Positions 45,747-55,141 of a stretch of 64,000 bases of DNA are shown here, piece by piece. Source of the DNA: Corynebacterium faecale (lineage in GTDB: Bacteria > Actinomycetota > Actinomycetes > Mycobacteriales > Mycobacteriaceae); assembly GCF_030408735.1 (NCBI RefSeq), contig NZ_CP047204.1, forward strand, positions 930,001 to 994,000. Direction: 5' to 3'. Within the stretch, counting starts at the first letter, position 1; each line of letters starts with the position of its first letter. The notes beneath the pieces were generated by a model, which made no database searches, had not been told where the DNA came from, and saw only the letters and a list, made by a program, of their open reading frames with translations. The position numbers and the translations under genes were made by a program.

Positions 45747-46133
45747 ATGGGCCTGATGATGGTAACCGCACTCGGCGGAGCTGATCTGGAAAACGCCTGG
45801 CAGCGGTATCTCTATCCCCGGAACTGGGATTCCTGGGCACCCCACCTCACCGGCGTGTCAAGTGATACCCCGGAGATTATGGCTGGCACCCGGGGCACCG
45901 TGAAGGTCGTCCACTTCTTCACCGCCCACTTCCGGATCTTGCACGTGGACACCGCTGCCAGAACCTGGACGTGGAGGGTGCGGTTCGGCCCTTTCCGGCT
46001 TCTGCTTGAACACGGCCTCGACCGTGATTGTGCGGGCACCCGTGCCTGGATCAGGATCTGGGGCCCCACACCGTTTCTGGTCCTGTACCGGCCGCTGATG
46101 ACGTGGGCCCTGCACCGTTTGGTCCGGGGGTGA
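45747..46133 (+). CDS. SRPBCC (START-like) domain protein
   Basis: 128 residues. The pattern AWQRYLYPRNWDSWAPHLTG, then GTRGTVKVVHFFTAHF and a C-terminal helix, fits the SRPBCC/polyketide cyclase fold, which holds a hydrophobic ligand cavity. The ligand is unknown. Probably co-transcribed with the DoxX-like gene. It is convergent with the FAD oxidoreductase with a one-base gap. Confidence 0.65.
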   Translation: MGLMMVTALGGADLENAWQRYLYPRNWDSWAPHLTGVSSDTPEIMAGTRGTVKVVHFFTAHFRILHVDTAARTWTWRVRFGPFRLLLEHGLDRDCAGTRAWIRIWGPTPFLVLYRPLMTWALHRLVRG

Positions 46134-46134
46134 T

Positions 46135-47385
46135 CTATCCCCTGATCAAACCGGTGATGGCACGGGCTGCACGGTCACCTGACATCAGTGCCCCGTTGAT
46201 GGAGGCGGTATCGCGGTGATCACCGGCGACGAAAACCCGATCACTGATGCGCTGGGGTTTCCTGTCCAGCAGAGGCGGGCGTTGTTCGGGCAGTGCATGG
46301 GGCACGTCATGTCGGGTGATCAGTTCCCAGGAAGCAGTGGAGGTGGCATACATCCGTTCCAGATCTGCCCGGACCTCTGATTCGCTGGTGGGCGCCCCAC
46401 CCAGGAGGGTGGTGGCTTCGATGAGATGGCGTCCTGAAGGTGCATAGGAAGGCGCCACATTCGAGACCACCGCCGCGTGCAACACCGGTCCGGCAGCGCC
46501 CCCACCCGGTCGGGAGGCATCCATCAGGATGAACCCGTCCGAAGCTGGAGGGGTGTCCGCGCTGAACCACCAGGTACTCAGCCCCTTCATGCGTGGTGCG
46601 GTGATATCGGTGAGATCGGCCGCCCCCACCGGGTCGGTTGCCACCACCACTCGTTGAGCCCTGAATGTTCCGGCTGACGTATCCACGGTGACGCCGTTGC
46701 CATGATCGTGGATACCGGTCACGTCATGATCTGTCAGTGGGCGTTCGTGCAGCGACGATGCCAGCTGTTCGGGCAGCGCCTGCATGCCATCACGGGGCAA
46801 TCCCGGGGAACCGAAAGCGAAGGCACGCAGCAGAATCCGGGTGAAGTTGGCGGAGGAGGTGCCGTCGGCGTCGGCAAGCACACCTGCCAAAAAGGTGTCC
46901 AGGACGTTTCGGCGCAGCGGCCCGGTGATGCCTGCGCGGTCAAATGACCTGGCCAGGGAGGTGTCGCGGGTCGCGCGGAGGGAGACACTTTCGCGCAGCA
47001 GCGTAGGCCCCAGCCAGCGGGCCAGGGCGATGAGTTCGCCGGGACGGAGGTAGCCGCTCCCCAGGGTCTGTGGCAGCAGACCGGGGTGACGCAGAGGGTG
47101 CGCGAGTGTGGAGATTCCCCGGGCATCCCTGAGCTTCACACCCACTTCGAAGTGTTGTAGATCAAGCGACTTCGCATCAACCCATTTGCGAACCGAACTG
47201 TAGGCGGGGTTGAGGACCTGAAATCCTCGGTCAAGCTGGAAACCGTCGAAGCGGTCGGTGCGCATTCTGCCCCCGACGGCATCATCACGTTCCAGGACAA
47301 CAACCCTCAGGCCCTCATCCTGCAGTCTCCGGGCAGCCTGCAGGCCAGCTAGACCTGCGCCGATCACAATGACATCCGCTTCCAT
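46135..47385 (-). CDS. FAD-dependent amine oxidase / phytoene-desaturase-like oxidoreductase
   Basis: 416 residues. VIVIGAGLAGLQAARRL (5-21) is the Rossmann dinucleotide motif, then VVVLERDDAVGGRMRT, the second FAD motif. C-terminal RVFVAGDHRDTASINGALMS is the FAD-end signature. It belongs to the flavin amine oxidase group; its substrate is unknown. No carotenoid genes are nearby. Confidence 0.85.
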   Translation of the reverse strand: MEADVIVIGAGLAGLQAARRLQDEGLRVVVLERDDAVGGRMRTDRFDGFQLDRGFQVLNPAYSSVRKWVDAKSLDLQHFEVGVKLRDARGISTLAHPLRHPGLLPQTLGSGYLRPGELIALARWLGPTLLRESVSLRATRDTSLARSFDRAGITGPLRRNVLDTFLAGVLADADGTSSANFTRILLRAFAFGSPGLPRDGMQALPEQLASSLHERPLTDHDVTGIHDHGNGVTVDTSAGTFRAQRVVVATDPVGAADLTDITAPRMKGLSTWWFSADTPPASDGFILMDASRPGGGAAGPVLHAAVVSNVAPSYAPSGRHLIEATTLLGGAPTSESEVRADLERMYATSTASWELITRHDVPHALPEQRPPLLDRKPQRISDRVFVAGDHRDTASINGALMSGDRAARAITGLIRG

Positions 47386-47417
47386 CGTTCTCCTTCATCC
47401 GGGGGTTCCCGAGTCTA

Positions 47418-48356
47418 GTGAAAACCGCGGTGCGGGTAACCTCGGGCTCACCACGAAACACCACAAAGGAGCGGGGGGACACCATCACCACCAGGCCGGG
47501 AACACCGCCCACCATCCATGTGATGACGTGGAATATCCGCCGGCTGATCCCCGCTCTCATGGCGCGGGAGCATGACCGTTGGGAGACCCGCGCGCCCCGA
47601 ATCCGCGCCGCAGTCGCGGATATGGCGCCCACCATCCTCGGTATCCAGGAATCCCTGCCGGAGCAGACCGCTTTTCTTCAGGACGTGCTCGGTTCCCGCT
47701 ACCAGTCGGTGGGGCAGGGGAGGGGGCGTGACCACACGGGGGAGGCCACGCCGATCTTCTTTGATAGCGGGCGGTTGGAGCTCATCACCTGGGAACAGTG
47801 TGCCCTGTCCAACCGGCCGGGCAAACCGGGGTCGGTGTCGTGGGGCAATGTCTTCCCGCGTGCCTTTGTGGCCGCCACCGTCCGCGACCGTCATACCGGT
47901 ACCCGGTTTCTCATCATCAACACCCACCTCGACCACCTTTCATCGCGTTCCCGGATCCGCTCAGCCGGGGCCATCCGGGAATTCATTCAGAAACAGACGC
48001 TGCCCGCCATCGTTCTAGGTGACTTCAACGCCGCTCAGGACAGCAGAACCCACGGTGCATTCACCCAAAGCGCCGCACTGTCCGATACCTGGTCCATTGC
48101 AGATCAGCATCTCACCCGGCAGTGGGGGACCTTCCCCAATTATCGGAATCCGACCCCGGGCGGTCGTCGCATTGACTGGATTCTCAGCACATCTGATTGG
48201 CAGGTTCCTGGAGCGGGGATCAACGCGCGTCAGTACGCTGGCGGCTGGGCATCAGATCATCTCTCTGTCCACGCTCTGATTGTTCCACCCGGAAAAGCAG
48301 GAAATGACGCACTCAATGATCGACAATTTCATCCGCCCACCGAGGGGCTTCAGTGA
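47418..48356 (+). CDS. Endonuclease/exonuclease/phosphatase-family protein
   Basis: Up to 312 residues from a GTG at 47418. The conserved fold begins at MTWNIRR; LGIQESLPEQ, NTHLDHLSSRSR, GDFNA and SDHLSV are the metal and catalytic motifs. It cuts phosphodiester bonds in nucleic acid or phospholipid. The start is unclear: AAAGGAG at 47465-47471 is a good ribosome site, but no ATG, GTG or TTG follows it in frame until 47520. The product is probably cytosolic. Confidence 0.8.
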   Translation: MKTAVRVTSGSPRNTTKERGDTITTRPGTPPTIHVMTWNIRRLIPALMAREHDRWETRAPRIRAAVADMAPTILGIQESLPEQTAFLQDVLGSRYQSVGQGRGRDHTGEATPIFFDSGRLELITWEQCALSNRPGKPGSVSWGNVFPRAFVAATVRDRHTGTRFLIINTHLDHLSSRSRIRSAGAIREFIQKQTLPAIVLGDFNAAQDSRTHGAFTQSAALSDTWSIADQHLTRQWGTFPNYRNPTPGGRRIDWILSTSDWQVPGAGINARQYAGGWASDHLSVHALIVPPGKAGNDALNDRQFHPPTEGLQ

Positions 48357-48963
48357 GATAGCGGCGGACCTCATCCGCATGGGAGGTCTGCTCAGTTTTT
48401 TCCTGGCATTGATCTTCTTCGAACTCACGCAGGCCGCCGTGGTCGCCTTCACACTGCCGGGGTTTGTGATCGCACGGTTCCTGGGTGTGAAGCCCCTGCC
48501 GGATGCCATCCTCACCAGCAGCCTGATCATCGCTGCGTGGAGTAATGTTTTCGAACTTTATACCTCTATCTCATGGTGGGATCTGATCATCCACTTCATC
48601 TGCGCAGGTGGGTTGGCTGCCGCAGCATATATCTTCCTGGCACGTGTCGGTGCGGTTCCCCCGCCGGGTACCCATCGGGTGGCCGGGATCTTCCTGACAA
48701 CATCGCTCGGCCTGGCGCTCGGCGTTCTGTGGGAGGTGGTGGAATGGGTCGGTTTCACCTACATCACTTCACAGATCTATGTCACCTACGAGGACACCAT
48801 CAGTGACCTGGTTGTCGGTGGCCTCGGTGCGCTGGTCTGCGGTATTGCGGTCGCTTATGCGCCCCTGCTTCGCGACGAGCCTGTCAGCGCACCCTCACAC
48901 CCCTTCAGGGAACAATCCGGCAACCCACCTCGTTGCACGGACAGTACCCACACCCGTCGCTGA
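48304..48963 (+). CDS. DUF2238-like polytopic membrane protein
   Basis: 219 residues from the ATG at 48304, which has GGAAAAG upstream. It overlaps the previous gene by 53 bases; an ATG at 48379 would avoid that but drop conserved-looking sequence. About six hydrophobic helices; SWWDLIIHFICAGG and LGVLWEVVEWVG resemble the DUF2238/YjdF family of unknown function. Confidence 0.68.
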   Translation: MTHSMIDNFIRPPRGFSEIAADLIRMGGLLSFFLALIFFELTQAAVVAFTLPGFVIARFLGVKPLPDAILTSSLIIAAWSNVFELYTSISWWDLIIHFICAGGLAAAAYIFLARVGAVPPPGTHRVAGIFLTTSLGLALGVLWEVVEWVGFTYITSQIYVTYEDTISDLVVGGLGALVCGIAVAYAPLLRDEPVSAPSHPFREQSGNPPRCTDSTHTRR

Positions 48964-48978
48964 GAGGACTCCCACCAT

Positions 48979-50079
48979 ATGAGTAATCATGACACCACCC
49001 ACCCGCTGTACTCCCCGGTTGAACTCGGAGGAGCCACGCTGGCAAACCGCATCGTCATGGCTCCGCTGACCCGCATCAGGGCAGAGACTGACGGCACCCC
49101 CAATGCCATGATGAAGGAGTACTACGCCCAACGCGCCGGCTTCGGTCTGATCCTCACGGAGGGCACCTGGCCCATTCAGGAGGGGCGAACCTGGGGCCGT
49201 CAGCCGGGGATTGAAACGAAGGCGCATATCCAAGCCTGGCGTGAGATCACCGATGCGGTTCATGATCGCGGTGGCAAGATCATCATGCAGATCATGCACG
49301 GTGGCCGCATCTCCCATCCGGAACTGACCGGCACCGGCCGCACTGTGGCGCCAAGCGCCGTCGTTGCCCCGGATCCGATCCGGATCTCCTCCGGCAAGGT
49401 GGACCCGGTGATTCCCGATGCCCTGGAACTAGATGAGCTGCCCACCATCATCGACCAGTTTGTCGCCGGTGCCCGCAATGCCATGGCAGCAGGTATGGAT
49501 GGTGTGCAGATCCACGGGGCCAATGGTTACCTGCTCCATGAGTTTTTGGCACCCACCAGTAATCTCCGCACTGATGCCTATGGTGCCAGCCCCGAGCATC
49601 GTGCACGCTTCGTGGCAGAGGTGGTCACCGCTGTGGCCAAGGAGATCGGTGCAGAAAACACCGGACTGCGTGTGTCCCCACAGCACAATATCCAGGGTGC
49701 AATAGAAAACGACTCAGCTGATGTCCTGGCCACCTACACCGCCCTGGCCCGGAGTCTGAAGCACCTGGGGCTGGCACATGTGGAACTGGTCCACCATGAA
49801 CCGGAAGGCGAGCTTGTGCAAACCCTCCGGGAGGAGTTCGGTGCGCCGGTCATTCTCAACACCGGGTTCAGTAAATTCACCACGCGGGAGACGGCCGGGG
49901 AACTCGTCGAGAAGCAGGCGGCGGACGCCGTCTCGGTGGGGCGACTCGCACTGGCCAACCCGGACCTGGTGCGACGCTGGCGCCTGGATGCGCCGCTGAA
50001 TGAGCCTGATCCGGCCACATTCTATGTGGGCGAGGAGAAGGGCTATACCGACTACCCTGTGTTTGAGTACAGCCTATAG
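48979..50079 (+). CDS. Old Yellow Enzyme-family alkene reductase
   Basis: 366 residues. FMN-dependent TIM-barrel enzyme that reduces activated C=C bonds with NAD(P)H. Signatures: ANRIVMAPLTRIRA, LILTEGTWP, MHGGRISHPELTG, the GVQIHGANGYLLHEFLAP block with the substrate-binding His and Asn, and FGAPVILNTGF. It is close to E. coli NemA. The physiological substrate is unknown. Its stop overlaps the convergent tocopherol-cyclase-like gene. Confidence 0.9.
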   Translation: MSNHDTTHPLYSPVELGGATLANRIVMAPLTRIRAETDGTPNAMMKEYYAQRAGFGLILTEGTWPIQEGRTWGRQPGIETKAHIQAWREITDAVHDRGGKIIMQIMHGGRISHPELTGTGRTVAPSAVVAPDPIRISSGKVDPVIPDALELDELPTIIDQFVAGARNAMAAGMDGVQIHGANGYLLHEFLAPTSNLRTDAYGASPEHRARFVAEVVTAVAKEIGAENTGLRVSPQHNIQGAIENDSADVLATYTALARSLKHLGLAHVELVHHEPEGELVQTLREEFGAPVILNTGFSKFTTRETAGELVEKQAADAVSVGRLALANPDLVRRWRLDAPLNEPDPATFYVGEEKGYTDYPVFEYSL

Positions 50080-51111
50080 GCCCACCGGCGGGGCGAATGT
50101 CAGGCCCGGGTCCAGCCCGCGCCGACGCAGTTCGGCTTCCGCCCGGTCCAGCCCGCCATGTTCCAGGGCCGCCAGGGACGTTGTTCCCGACCACACGTGG
50201 CGGCCGAACCTTTTGACCTCGATCTTCAGTTCGCCTACCAGATGCTCCAGATCGCCGGCGGTATTGCGGTGTTCACTGGGCAGTGGCACAGGAAGCACAA
50301 ACGCCTGGTCAAGTGGTGCGGTGGCGGTGATCTCCACGTCCCAGCCATAGCCCCGGCCGGAGATCAGCCACTGCTCATCGGTGGTCCGGGTATCCACCGG
50401 ACTGACCACGGGATTGCCCAGGCGGAACACCTTCCCGCCAGGGAGTCGCACGACCAAGCCGGTGACCTCAGTGCGTAGTTTGCCGCTGTGGATTTTTCCA
50501 CCGGCGAAGGCGACACACGCATCGGGTTCCTTAAAACCCTGCGCCTGACCCCACCACCAGGATTCCGGGAACCCCTCCCGGCCCCAGTTCTTCTCCGCGT
50601 ACACCTGGGCATCGGTGAACTCCCAGGTCTGATCACCCACCACCGCTGTTCCCGAGGCCTTCCCGCCCAGCAGCCAGGGATGCCAGTACTGGTTGAGGGC
50701 GGGCACCATCTGGAAGATGCTGGACCCACCAACAGCGCGGTGTGGCCAGGGCTCAAGGTTGGAGAATGTCATATCCAGCAGCACGTCGGGTCCAAGATCC
50801 ACCCGCAGCCGCCGGTGGTTACCCTCAAAAGCCTCCGCTCCACCCTCCACACCCAAACTGTGGGGGTTGGCCCAGGCGCCATCCAGGGCTTCTGTGCGGA
50901 TGAAACCATTCGGCCAGGCGGCGTAGCCCACCGTTGCCCACGGCCCCGACGGTCCCTGGTTCACGCCGCACAGGGCGATGATCACCCTGCCGGTGGCGGG
51001 ATCGGTGATGCGCCAGAAGTACCCTTCCATTGACACCCCGGTGTGGGCGGGTAGGGGATCGCCGAAGGGAAGATCAGCTCCGGTTGAACGATAACGCTTC
51101 AGCAGACTCAT
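50074..51111 (-). CDS. Tocopherol-cyclase-family protein
   Basis: 345 residues from the ATG at 51111, preceded by TGTACT and a seven-base gap, so possibly leaderless. YAEKNWGREGFPESWWWGQA is the hallmark of tocopherol cyclases, with HTGVSMEGYFWRITD near the start. Plant and cyanobacterial enzymes close the chromanol ring of vitamin E. No tocopherol pathway is expected in corynebacteria, so the actual role is unknown; a lipid or quinone-related ligand is plausible. Confidence 0.8.
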   Translation of the reverse strand: MSLLKRYRSTGADLPFGDPLPAHTGVSMEGYFWRITDPATGRVIIALCGVNQGPSGPWATVGYAAWPNGFIRTEALDGAWANPHSLGVEGGAEAFEGNHRRLRVDLGPDVLLDMTFSNLEPWPHRAVGGSSIFQMVPALNQYWHPWLLGGKASGTAVVGDQTWEFTDAQVYAEKNWGREGFPESWWWGQAQGFKEPDACVAFAGGKIHSGKLRTEVTGLVVRLPGGKVFRLGNPVVSPVDTRTTDEQWLISGRGYGWDVEITATAPLDQAFVLPVPLPSEHRNTAGDLEHLVGELKIEVKRFGRHVWSGTTSLAALEHGGLDRAEAELRRRGLDPGLTFAPPVGL

Positions 51112-51189
51112 AGGCCCCAGTACAGCACACCCCATGTGAGCTGTGCCACCATTTCTTCTCCGCGCCTCGGGGGTGCGACAATGAACCCC

Positions 51190-52833
51190 ATGACAGCAAC
51201 CCTCGTGGCCAACGATCTTGCTGGTGGCCACGGCCATCGCACCCTGTTCCATTCCCTCAACCTCACCGTCACCCCCGGGGATGTGGTGGGCGTGGTCGGT
51301 GCCAACGGTGCCGGGAAATCCACCCTGCTCCGGATCCTGGCTGGTGTGGATGAGCCACAGGCCGGAACCGTGTCGTTGGCACCCGCCGATGCCTTCGTCG
51401 GTTGGTTGCCCCAGGAACATGAGCGCGTGGAAGGCGAAACCATCGCAGCTTATGTGGCTAGGCGCACTGGATGCGCCCAGGCCACCCGCGACATGGATGA
51501 GGCAGCGGCAGCATTCGGTGAGGATGACTCCGCAGCCGATACCTACTCGGTTGCCTTGGACCGGTGGCTGGCCAGCGGGGCAGCCGACCTTGAGGAGCGC
51601 CTGCCCGCTGTGCTCGCCGATCTCGGATTCGAGGTGAGCGACGGCGTGGATGAACAGCTGATGACCTCGCTGTCCGGTGGCCAGGCCGCGCGCGTCGGGC
51701 TCGCAGCGCTGCTGCTCTCCCGCTTTGATGTTGTGCTTCTCGACGAACCGACCAACGACCTCGACCTCGATGGATTGGAACGTCTGGAGAACTTCGTCCA
51801 GGGACTCCGCGGCGGCGTGATCCTGGTCAGTCACGACCGTGAATTCCTCGCACGCTGTGTGACCCAGGTGCTGGAACTGGATCTGGCACAGGACACCAAC
51901 CGCGTCTACGGCGGTGGATATGACGCCTACCTGGAGGAGCGTGCCACACTGCGTCGGCAGGCCCGGGAGAAATATGATGAGTTCGCAGAGAAGAAATCCG
52001 ACCTGGTGGACCGCGCCCGTGTTCAGCGCGAGTGGTCCAGCCAGGGCGTGCGCAATGCCATCAAGAAGGCACCCGATAATGACAAACTGAGGCGGAAAGC
52101 CTCGACTGAATCCAGCGAGAAACAGGCCCAGAAGGTCCGCCAGATGGAAAGCCGCATCGCCCGTCTTGATGAGGTTGATGAACCCCGCAAGGAGTGGAAA
52201 CTGGAGTTCAGCATCGCCTCCGCGGAACGCTCAGGGTCGGTGGTGGCAACGCTCAACAGCGCGGTGTTCCACCAGGGCACCTTCACCCTGGGCCCGGTAT
52301 CACTACAGGTCAACGCACGCGAACGGATCAGCATCACCGGTCCCAACGGTGCCGGAAAATCCACCCTGCTGCGAGCCCTTCTTGGACGACAACTCCCCGA
52401 TGAGGGATCTGCCAGCCTCGGTTCGGGAGTCCACATCGGTGAGATCGACCAGGCGCGTGCGGTCCTGGCCGGAACCAGCCCACTGGTTGATGCTTTTGAG
52501 GCAGCGGTTCCGGAAATGACCTCCAGCGAGGTGCGCACCCTGATGGCCAAGTTCGGGTTGGCTGCAGACCATGTCCACCGCCCCGTTGATGAGCTTTCAC
52601 CGGGGGAGCGGACCCGCGCCGGGATGGCACTGCTGCAGGCACGCGGTGTGAATCTCCTGGTATTGGATGAACCCACCAACCACCTGGACCTGCCCGCCAT
52701 CGAACAGCTGGAGGAGGCACTCGAAACCTATGAGGGCACCTTATTGCTGGTCACCCATGACCGCCGGATGTTGGAAGCAGTGAAGACCGACCGCCACTGG
52801 CGTGTGGAGGACGGCCAGGTCACCGAGCTGTGA
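51190..52833 (+). CDS. ABC-F family ATPase
   Basis: 547 residues from the ATG at 51190; an ATG at 51181 is also in frame. Two ABC domains in one chain: Walker A GANGAGKST near residue 40 and GPNGAGKST near residue 400, each with a signature (LSGGQ and LSPGE), Walker B and LLDEPTNDLDL / VLDEPTNHLDL. No transmembrane helices. The linker between domains is charged and helical. ABC-F proteins act on ribosomes, for instance conferring antibiotic protection or translational control. Which subgroup is not clear. Confidence 0.88.
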   Translation: MTATLVANDLAGGHGHRTLFHSLNLTVTPGDVVGVVGANGAGKSTLLRILAGVDEPQAGTVSLAPADAFVGWLPQEHERVEGETIAAYVARRTGCAQATRDMDEAAAAFGEDDSAADTYSVALDRWLASGAADLEERLPAVLADLGFEVSDGVDEQLMTSLSGGQAARVGLAALLLSRFDVVLLDEPTNDLDLDGLERLENFVQGLRGGVILVSHDREFLARCVTQVLELDLAQDTNRVYGGGYDAYLEERATLRRQAREKYDEFAEKKSDLVDRARVQREWSSQGVRNAIKKAPDNDKLRRKASTESSEKQAQKVRQMESRIARLDEVDEPRKEWKLEFSIASAERSGSVVATLNSAVFHQGTFTLGPVSLQVNARERISITGPNGAGKSTLLRALLGRQLPDEGSASLGSGVHIGEIDQARAVLAGTSPLVDAFEAAVPEMTSSEVRTLMAKFGLAADHVHRPVDELSPGERTRAGMALLQARGVNLLVLDEPTNHLDLPAIEQLEEALETYEGTLLLVTHDRRMLEAVKTDRHWRVEDGQVTEL

Positions 52834-52834
52834 G

Positions 52835-54172
52835 CTAGTCCAGGGGCACGATGGTGAGATCAGTCAGGGATTCCAGCATCTCCACCTCAGGTGCGGGATC
52901 AACCGCAACTCGCTCCACCTGGATGACGTCCTGGTTGCCGATGTTGGTGTCCATGGTGCGCATCATGGTGCGGGCTGTGGAATCGGTGGTGGAGTCGATT
53001 CCGAAGAATGCATCCAGGCCCTGCACATTGAACTGGGTGGACATGTACCGGCTGTTGTTGCTGGTATTCCACTGGGAGACCACCAGATCAAGGTTGTCCA
53101 GAGTGGAGCCCGGGGTGATATAACCGCCGTAGAGCTGGGTGAAGTTGCTGGGTGTCTGCTCTGCACCCCAGCCGCCGCGTCCTGCGACGATGACATTGGC
53201 GGGTTCGATTTCATTCCAGTCCCGCTCAATCTCGCTGGAGAGACGCACCTCAATGGCCATGGTCTCCGCGTTGAACATCGCCAGCACCCAGTGGCCCTCG
53301 ATATAACGCAGGGACATCTCCCCGGCGCGCACCTGATCACTGAGAATCGGGGTGCCGTGGGTGCCCCAGGTGCCCTGGGAATAGTGCTGCCACTTGCTGC
53401 GGTTGTCGATGTCATAGGGGCGGAAGCGGGTGAGGTAGACATCATCGCGGCGTTTGAACTCCGAGGACATCTGGTAGACCCAGTCATTTTCCGCGTCATA
53501 GTCCCAGGTGATGAGGTTGGCTTTTCCACCCAGGTAGTTGGCGGGTGTGGTGGACACGCTGCGCCAGCTCTTACCCTGGTCGTCGGATTCCCAGATCTGG
53601 GTGTAGAGGACATTGCCCACGCCCTCATTCCACATCGCCTGCATGTAGAGGGTGCCGTTGATGTTGATGATGTCTGAAGGCAGGAGGGTGAGTCCGCGTT
53701 CATTGTGGGTGTAGTCGATCAGCTGCTCTACGCGGGAACTGTCGTTGAGGGGGCGTGTGATCACGATGCGGCCCGTGTCGTCCATCTCTGCGATCACACC
53801 GATGGGGCTCATCCATTCACCCTGTCCGAAGTTGGCACCGCGGAAGGAATCACCGAAGATGATGGCGAATTCACCACCATCTCCCAGTGCGGTCATGGTG
53901 CCCAGATCACCGGTCATCACACCGACGTGATTGGAGATTCCAGGTCCGAGGAGATCGCCGATGAGGTTGACGATCAACCCCTCCGAGATGTCCTCCGCCC
54001 ATGGGGTGGAGGGAACGGCATTATCTTCCGAGGGCCTGGAAGAACCGGAAGATCCAGAGGATCCTGAAGATCCGGAGGAAAAGTCTGACTGCGCAGACGC
54101 GATCGGGGAGGCTGCGGCGCACAGGAGGGTGCCGGTCAGGGCCAGGGCGAGGAGACGGACAGACGGGTGCAT
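52835..54172 (-). CDS. Secreted DUF4185 protein with Ser-Ser-Gly linker
   Basis: 445 residues. The signal peptide (about 1-27) ends in AASPIASA before QSD. A Ser-Ser-Gly repeat (about 32-44) joins it to the globular domain. DUF4185 features: FGDSFRGANFGQGEWM, the TRPLNDSSR region, and GTHGTPILSDQVRAGEMSL. The family has a beta-propeller-like layout and is exported in actinobacteria. Its role is unknown, though surface glycan interaction is possible. It is convergent with the ABC-F gene with a one-base gap. Confidence 0.82.
   Translation of the reverse strand: MHPSVRLLALALTGTLLCAAASPIASAQSDFSSGSSGSSGSSGSSRPSEDNAVPSTPWAEDISEGLIVNLIGDLLGPGISNHVGVMTGDLGTMTALGDGGEFAIIFGDSFRGANFGQGEWMSPIGVIAEMDDTGRIVITRPLNDSSRVEQLIDYTHNERGLTLLPSDIININGTLYMQAMWNEGVGNVLYTQIWESDDQGKSWRSVSTTPANYLGGKANLITWDYDAENDWVYQMSSEFKRRDDVYLTRFRPYDIDNRSKWQHYSQGTWGTHGTPILSDQVRAGEMSLRYIEGHWVLAMFNAETMAIEVRLSSEIERDWNEIEPANVIVAGRGGWGAEQTPSNFTQLYGGYITPGSTLDNLDLVVSQWNTSNNSRYMSTQFNVQGLDAFFGIDSTTDSTARTMMRTMDTNIGNQDVIQVERVAVDPAPEVEMLESLTDLTIVPLD
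54039..54083 (-). repeat. Five 9-bp tandem units encoding Ser-Ser-Gly
   Basis: Units of the type GAAGATCCG/GAGGATCCT on the plus strand (54039-54047, then every nine bases to 54083) translate on the minus strand as repeated SSG in the DUF4185 linker. Units differ at one to four positions. The unit count could vary between strains. Confidence 0.75.
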
Positions 54173-54256
54173 GGCTTGTTCTTTTCAACATCAAAGAGGG
54201 ATATAACGGAACAAGCCGAAACTTTATCAACAGTTGAGGGGGAGTGTAGGCAGGTT

Positions 54257-55141
54257 CTAATGATCAGACGGATTCAGCATCTGTTCCGCCTGCTGCAAAA
54301 GTGCTGTGTTCTCCACCTCACGTGCATAGAGGGCAAACCCCACCGGACTTGCGGAGGCCATTTCCACGCAGTGCTCACGGATCCGTGGCCAGATCTGTCC
54401 GCCTCCACGAACATAGGTCTCAAGCAGCAGCTCAAAAGACTCCGGGGTGCCACTAAGCTGCTGCATCATCAGGTCCCGGGCTGGATCACCCACCTGCGCG
54501 GTGGTCCAGTCAATGACCCCGGTGATCACCTCATCTTCCACCAGGGTGTGACCTGCATAGATCTCACCGTGGGTGAGCACGCTGTGTCTCGGCCAGTAGG
54601 AGTCATCCTCCACCCAGGCCCGCCAGCGGTGAAGGAGTTCATCATCGATGGTGAAATGGGTGGACACTGTGTCCAGGTCCACCTGCCAGGCTTCGCGGAC
54701 CTGTGCAGGGGTGTGAATGGTGATGCCGGTGGCAGCAACCTCCTCCACGGGAATGGAATGCAGCTGGAGGAGCACACCTGCGAGGGACTCCACATAGTCC
54801 GGTGAGGAGACATCAACGTTCCAGATGGGTTCCCCCTCATCGGTCAGTTCTACGCCGGGGATGCCCGGGAGCAGGGGATAGGCGATCAGATCCGGGGTGT
54901 GGATCTGCCAGTCAGGTACCTCCACAGATAGATGCCGGGCCACCACCGTGAGGATCTCCGCCTCGGGTGCTGCCCGCTTCATCACCGACAGGTAGCGGGG
55001 GATCCGCAACACCCACCTTCGCCCGGCGGTATCTGTCGCCATCACCACCCGGAAATCCATACCCATCTCGATGACGCTCAGAGAGGTGGGATCGAGGTGG
55101 AGCTGATGCGCCCGTGCCACATCGAGGACGTCCATGCTCAC
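54257..55141 (-). CDS. Macrolide 2'-phosphotransferase-like kinase
   Basis: 294 residues. Aminoglycoside-phosphotransferase fold: WVLRIPRYL contains the ATP-anchoring Arg/Lys region. LTHGEIYAGHTLVEDE corresponds to the Brenner loop and VIDWTTAQVGDPARD to the metal-binding site. It is nearest the macrolide 2'-phosphotransferase (Mph) group. The catalytic Asp of the usual HGD is Glu here. The GTG overlaps the VWA gene stop (GTGA), so it is coupled to the AAA+/VWA pair. Resistance cannot be inferred from sequence. Confidence 0.75.
   Translation of the reverse strand: MSMDVLDVARAHQLHLDPTSLSVIEMGMDFRVVMATDTAGRRWVLRIPRYLSVMKRAAPEAEILTVVARHLSVEVPDWQIHTPDLIAYPLLPGIPGVELTDEGEPIWNVDVSSPDYVESLAGVLLQLHSIPVEEVAATGITIHTPAQVREAWQVDLDTVSTHFTIDDELLHRWRAWVEDDSYWPRHSVLTHGEIYAGHTLVEDEVITGVIDWTTAQVGDPARDLMMQQLSGTPESFELLLETYVRGGGQIWPRIREHCVEMASASPVGFALYAREVENTALLQQAEQMLNPSDH

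Noticed and set aside
51112..51834. N-terminal extension of the tocopherol-cyclase-like frame
   Set aside because: It runs antisense to the ABC-F gene; the ATG at 51111 gives the family's expected N-terminus.
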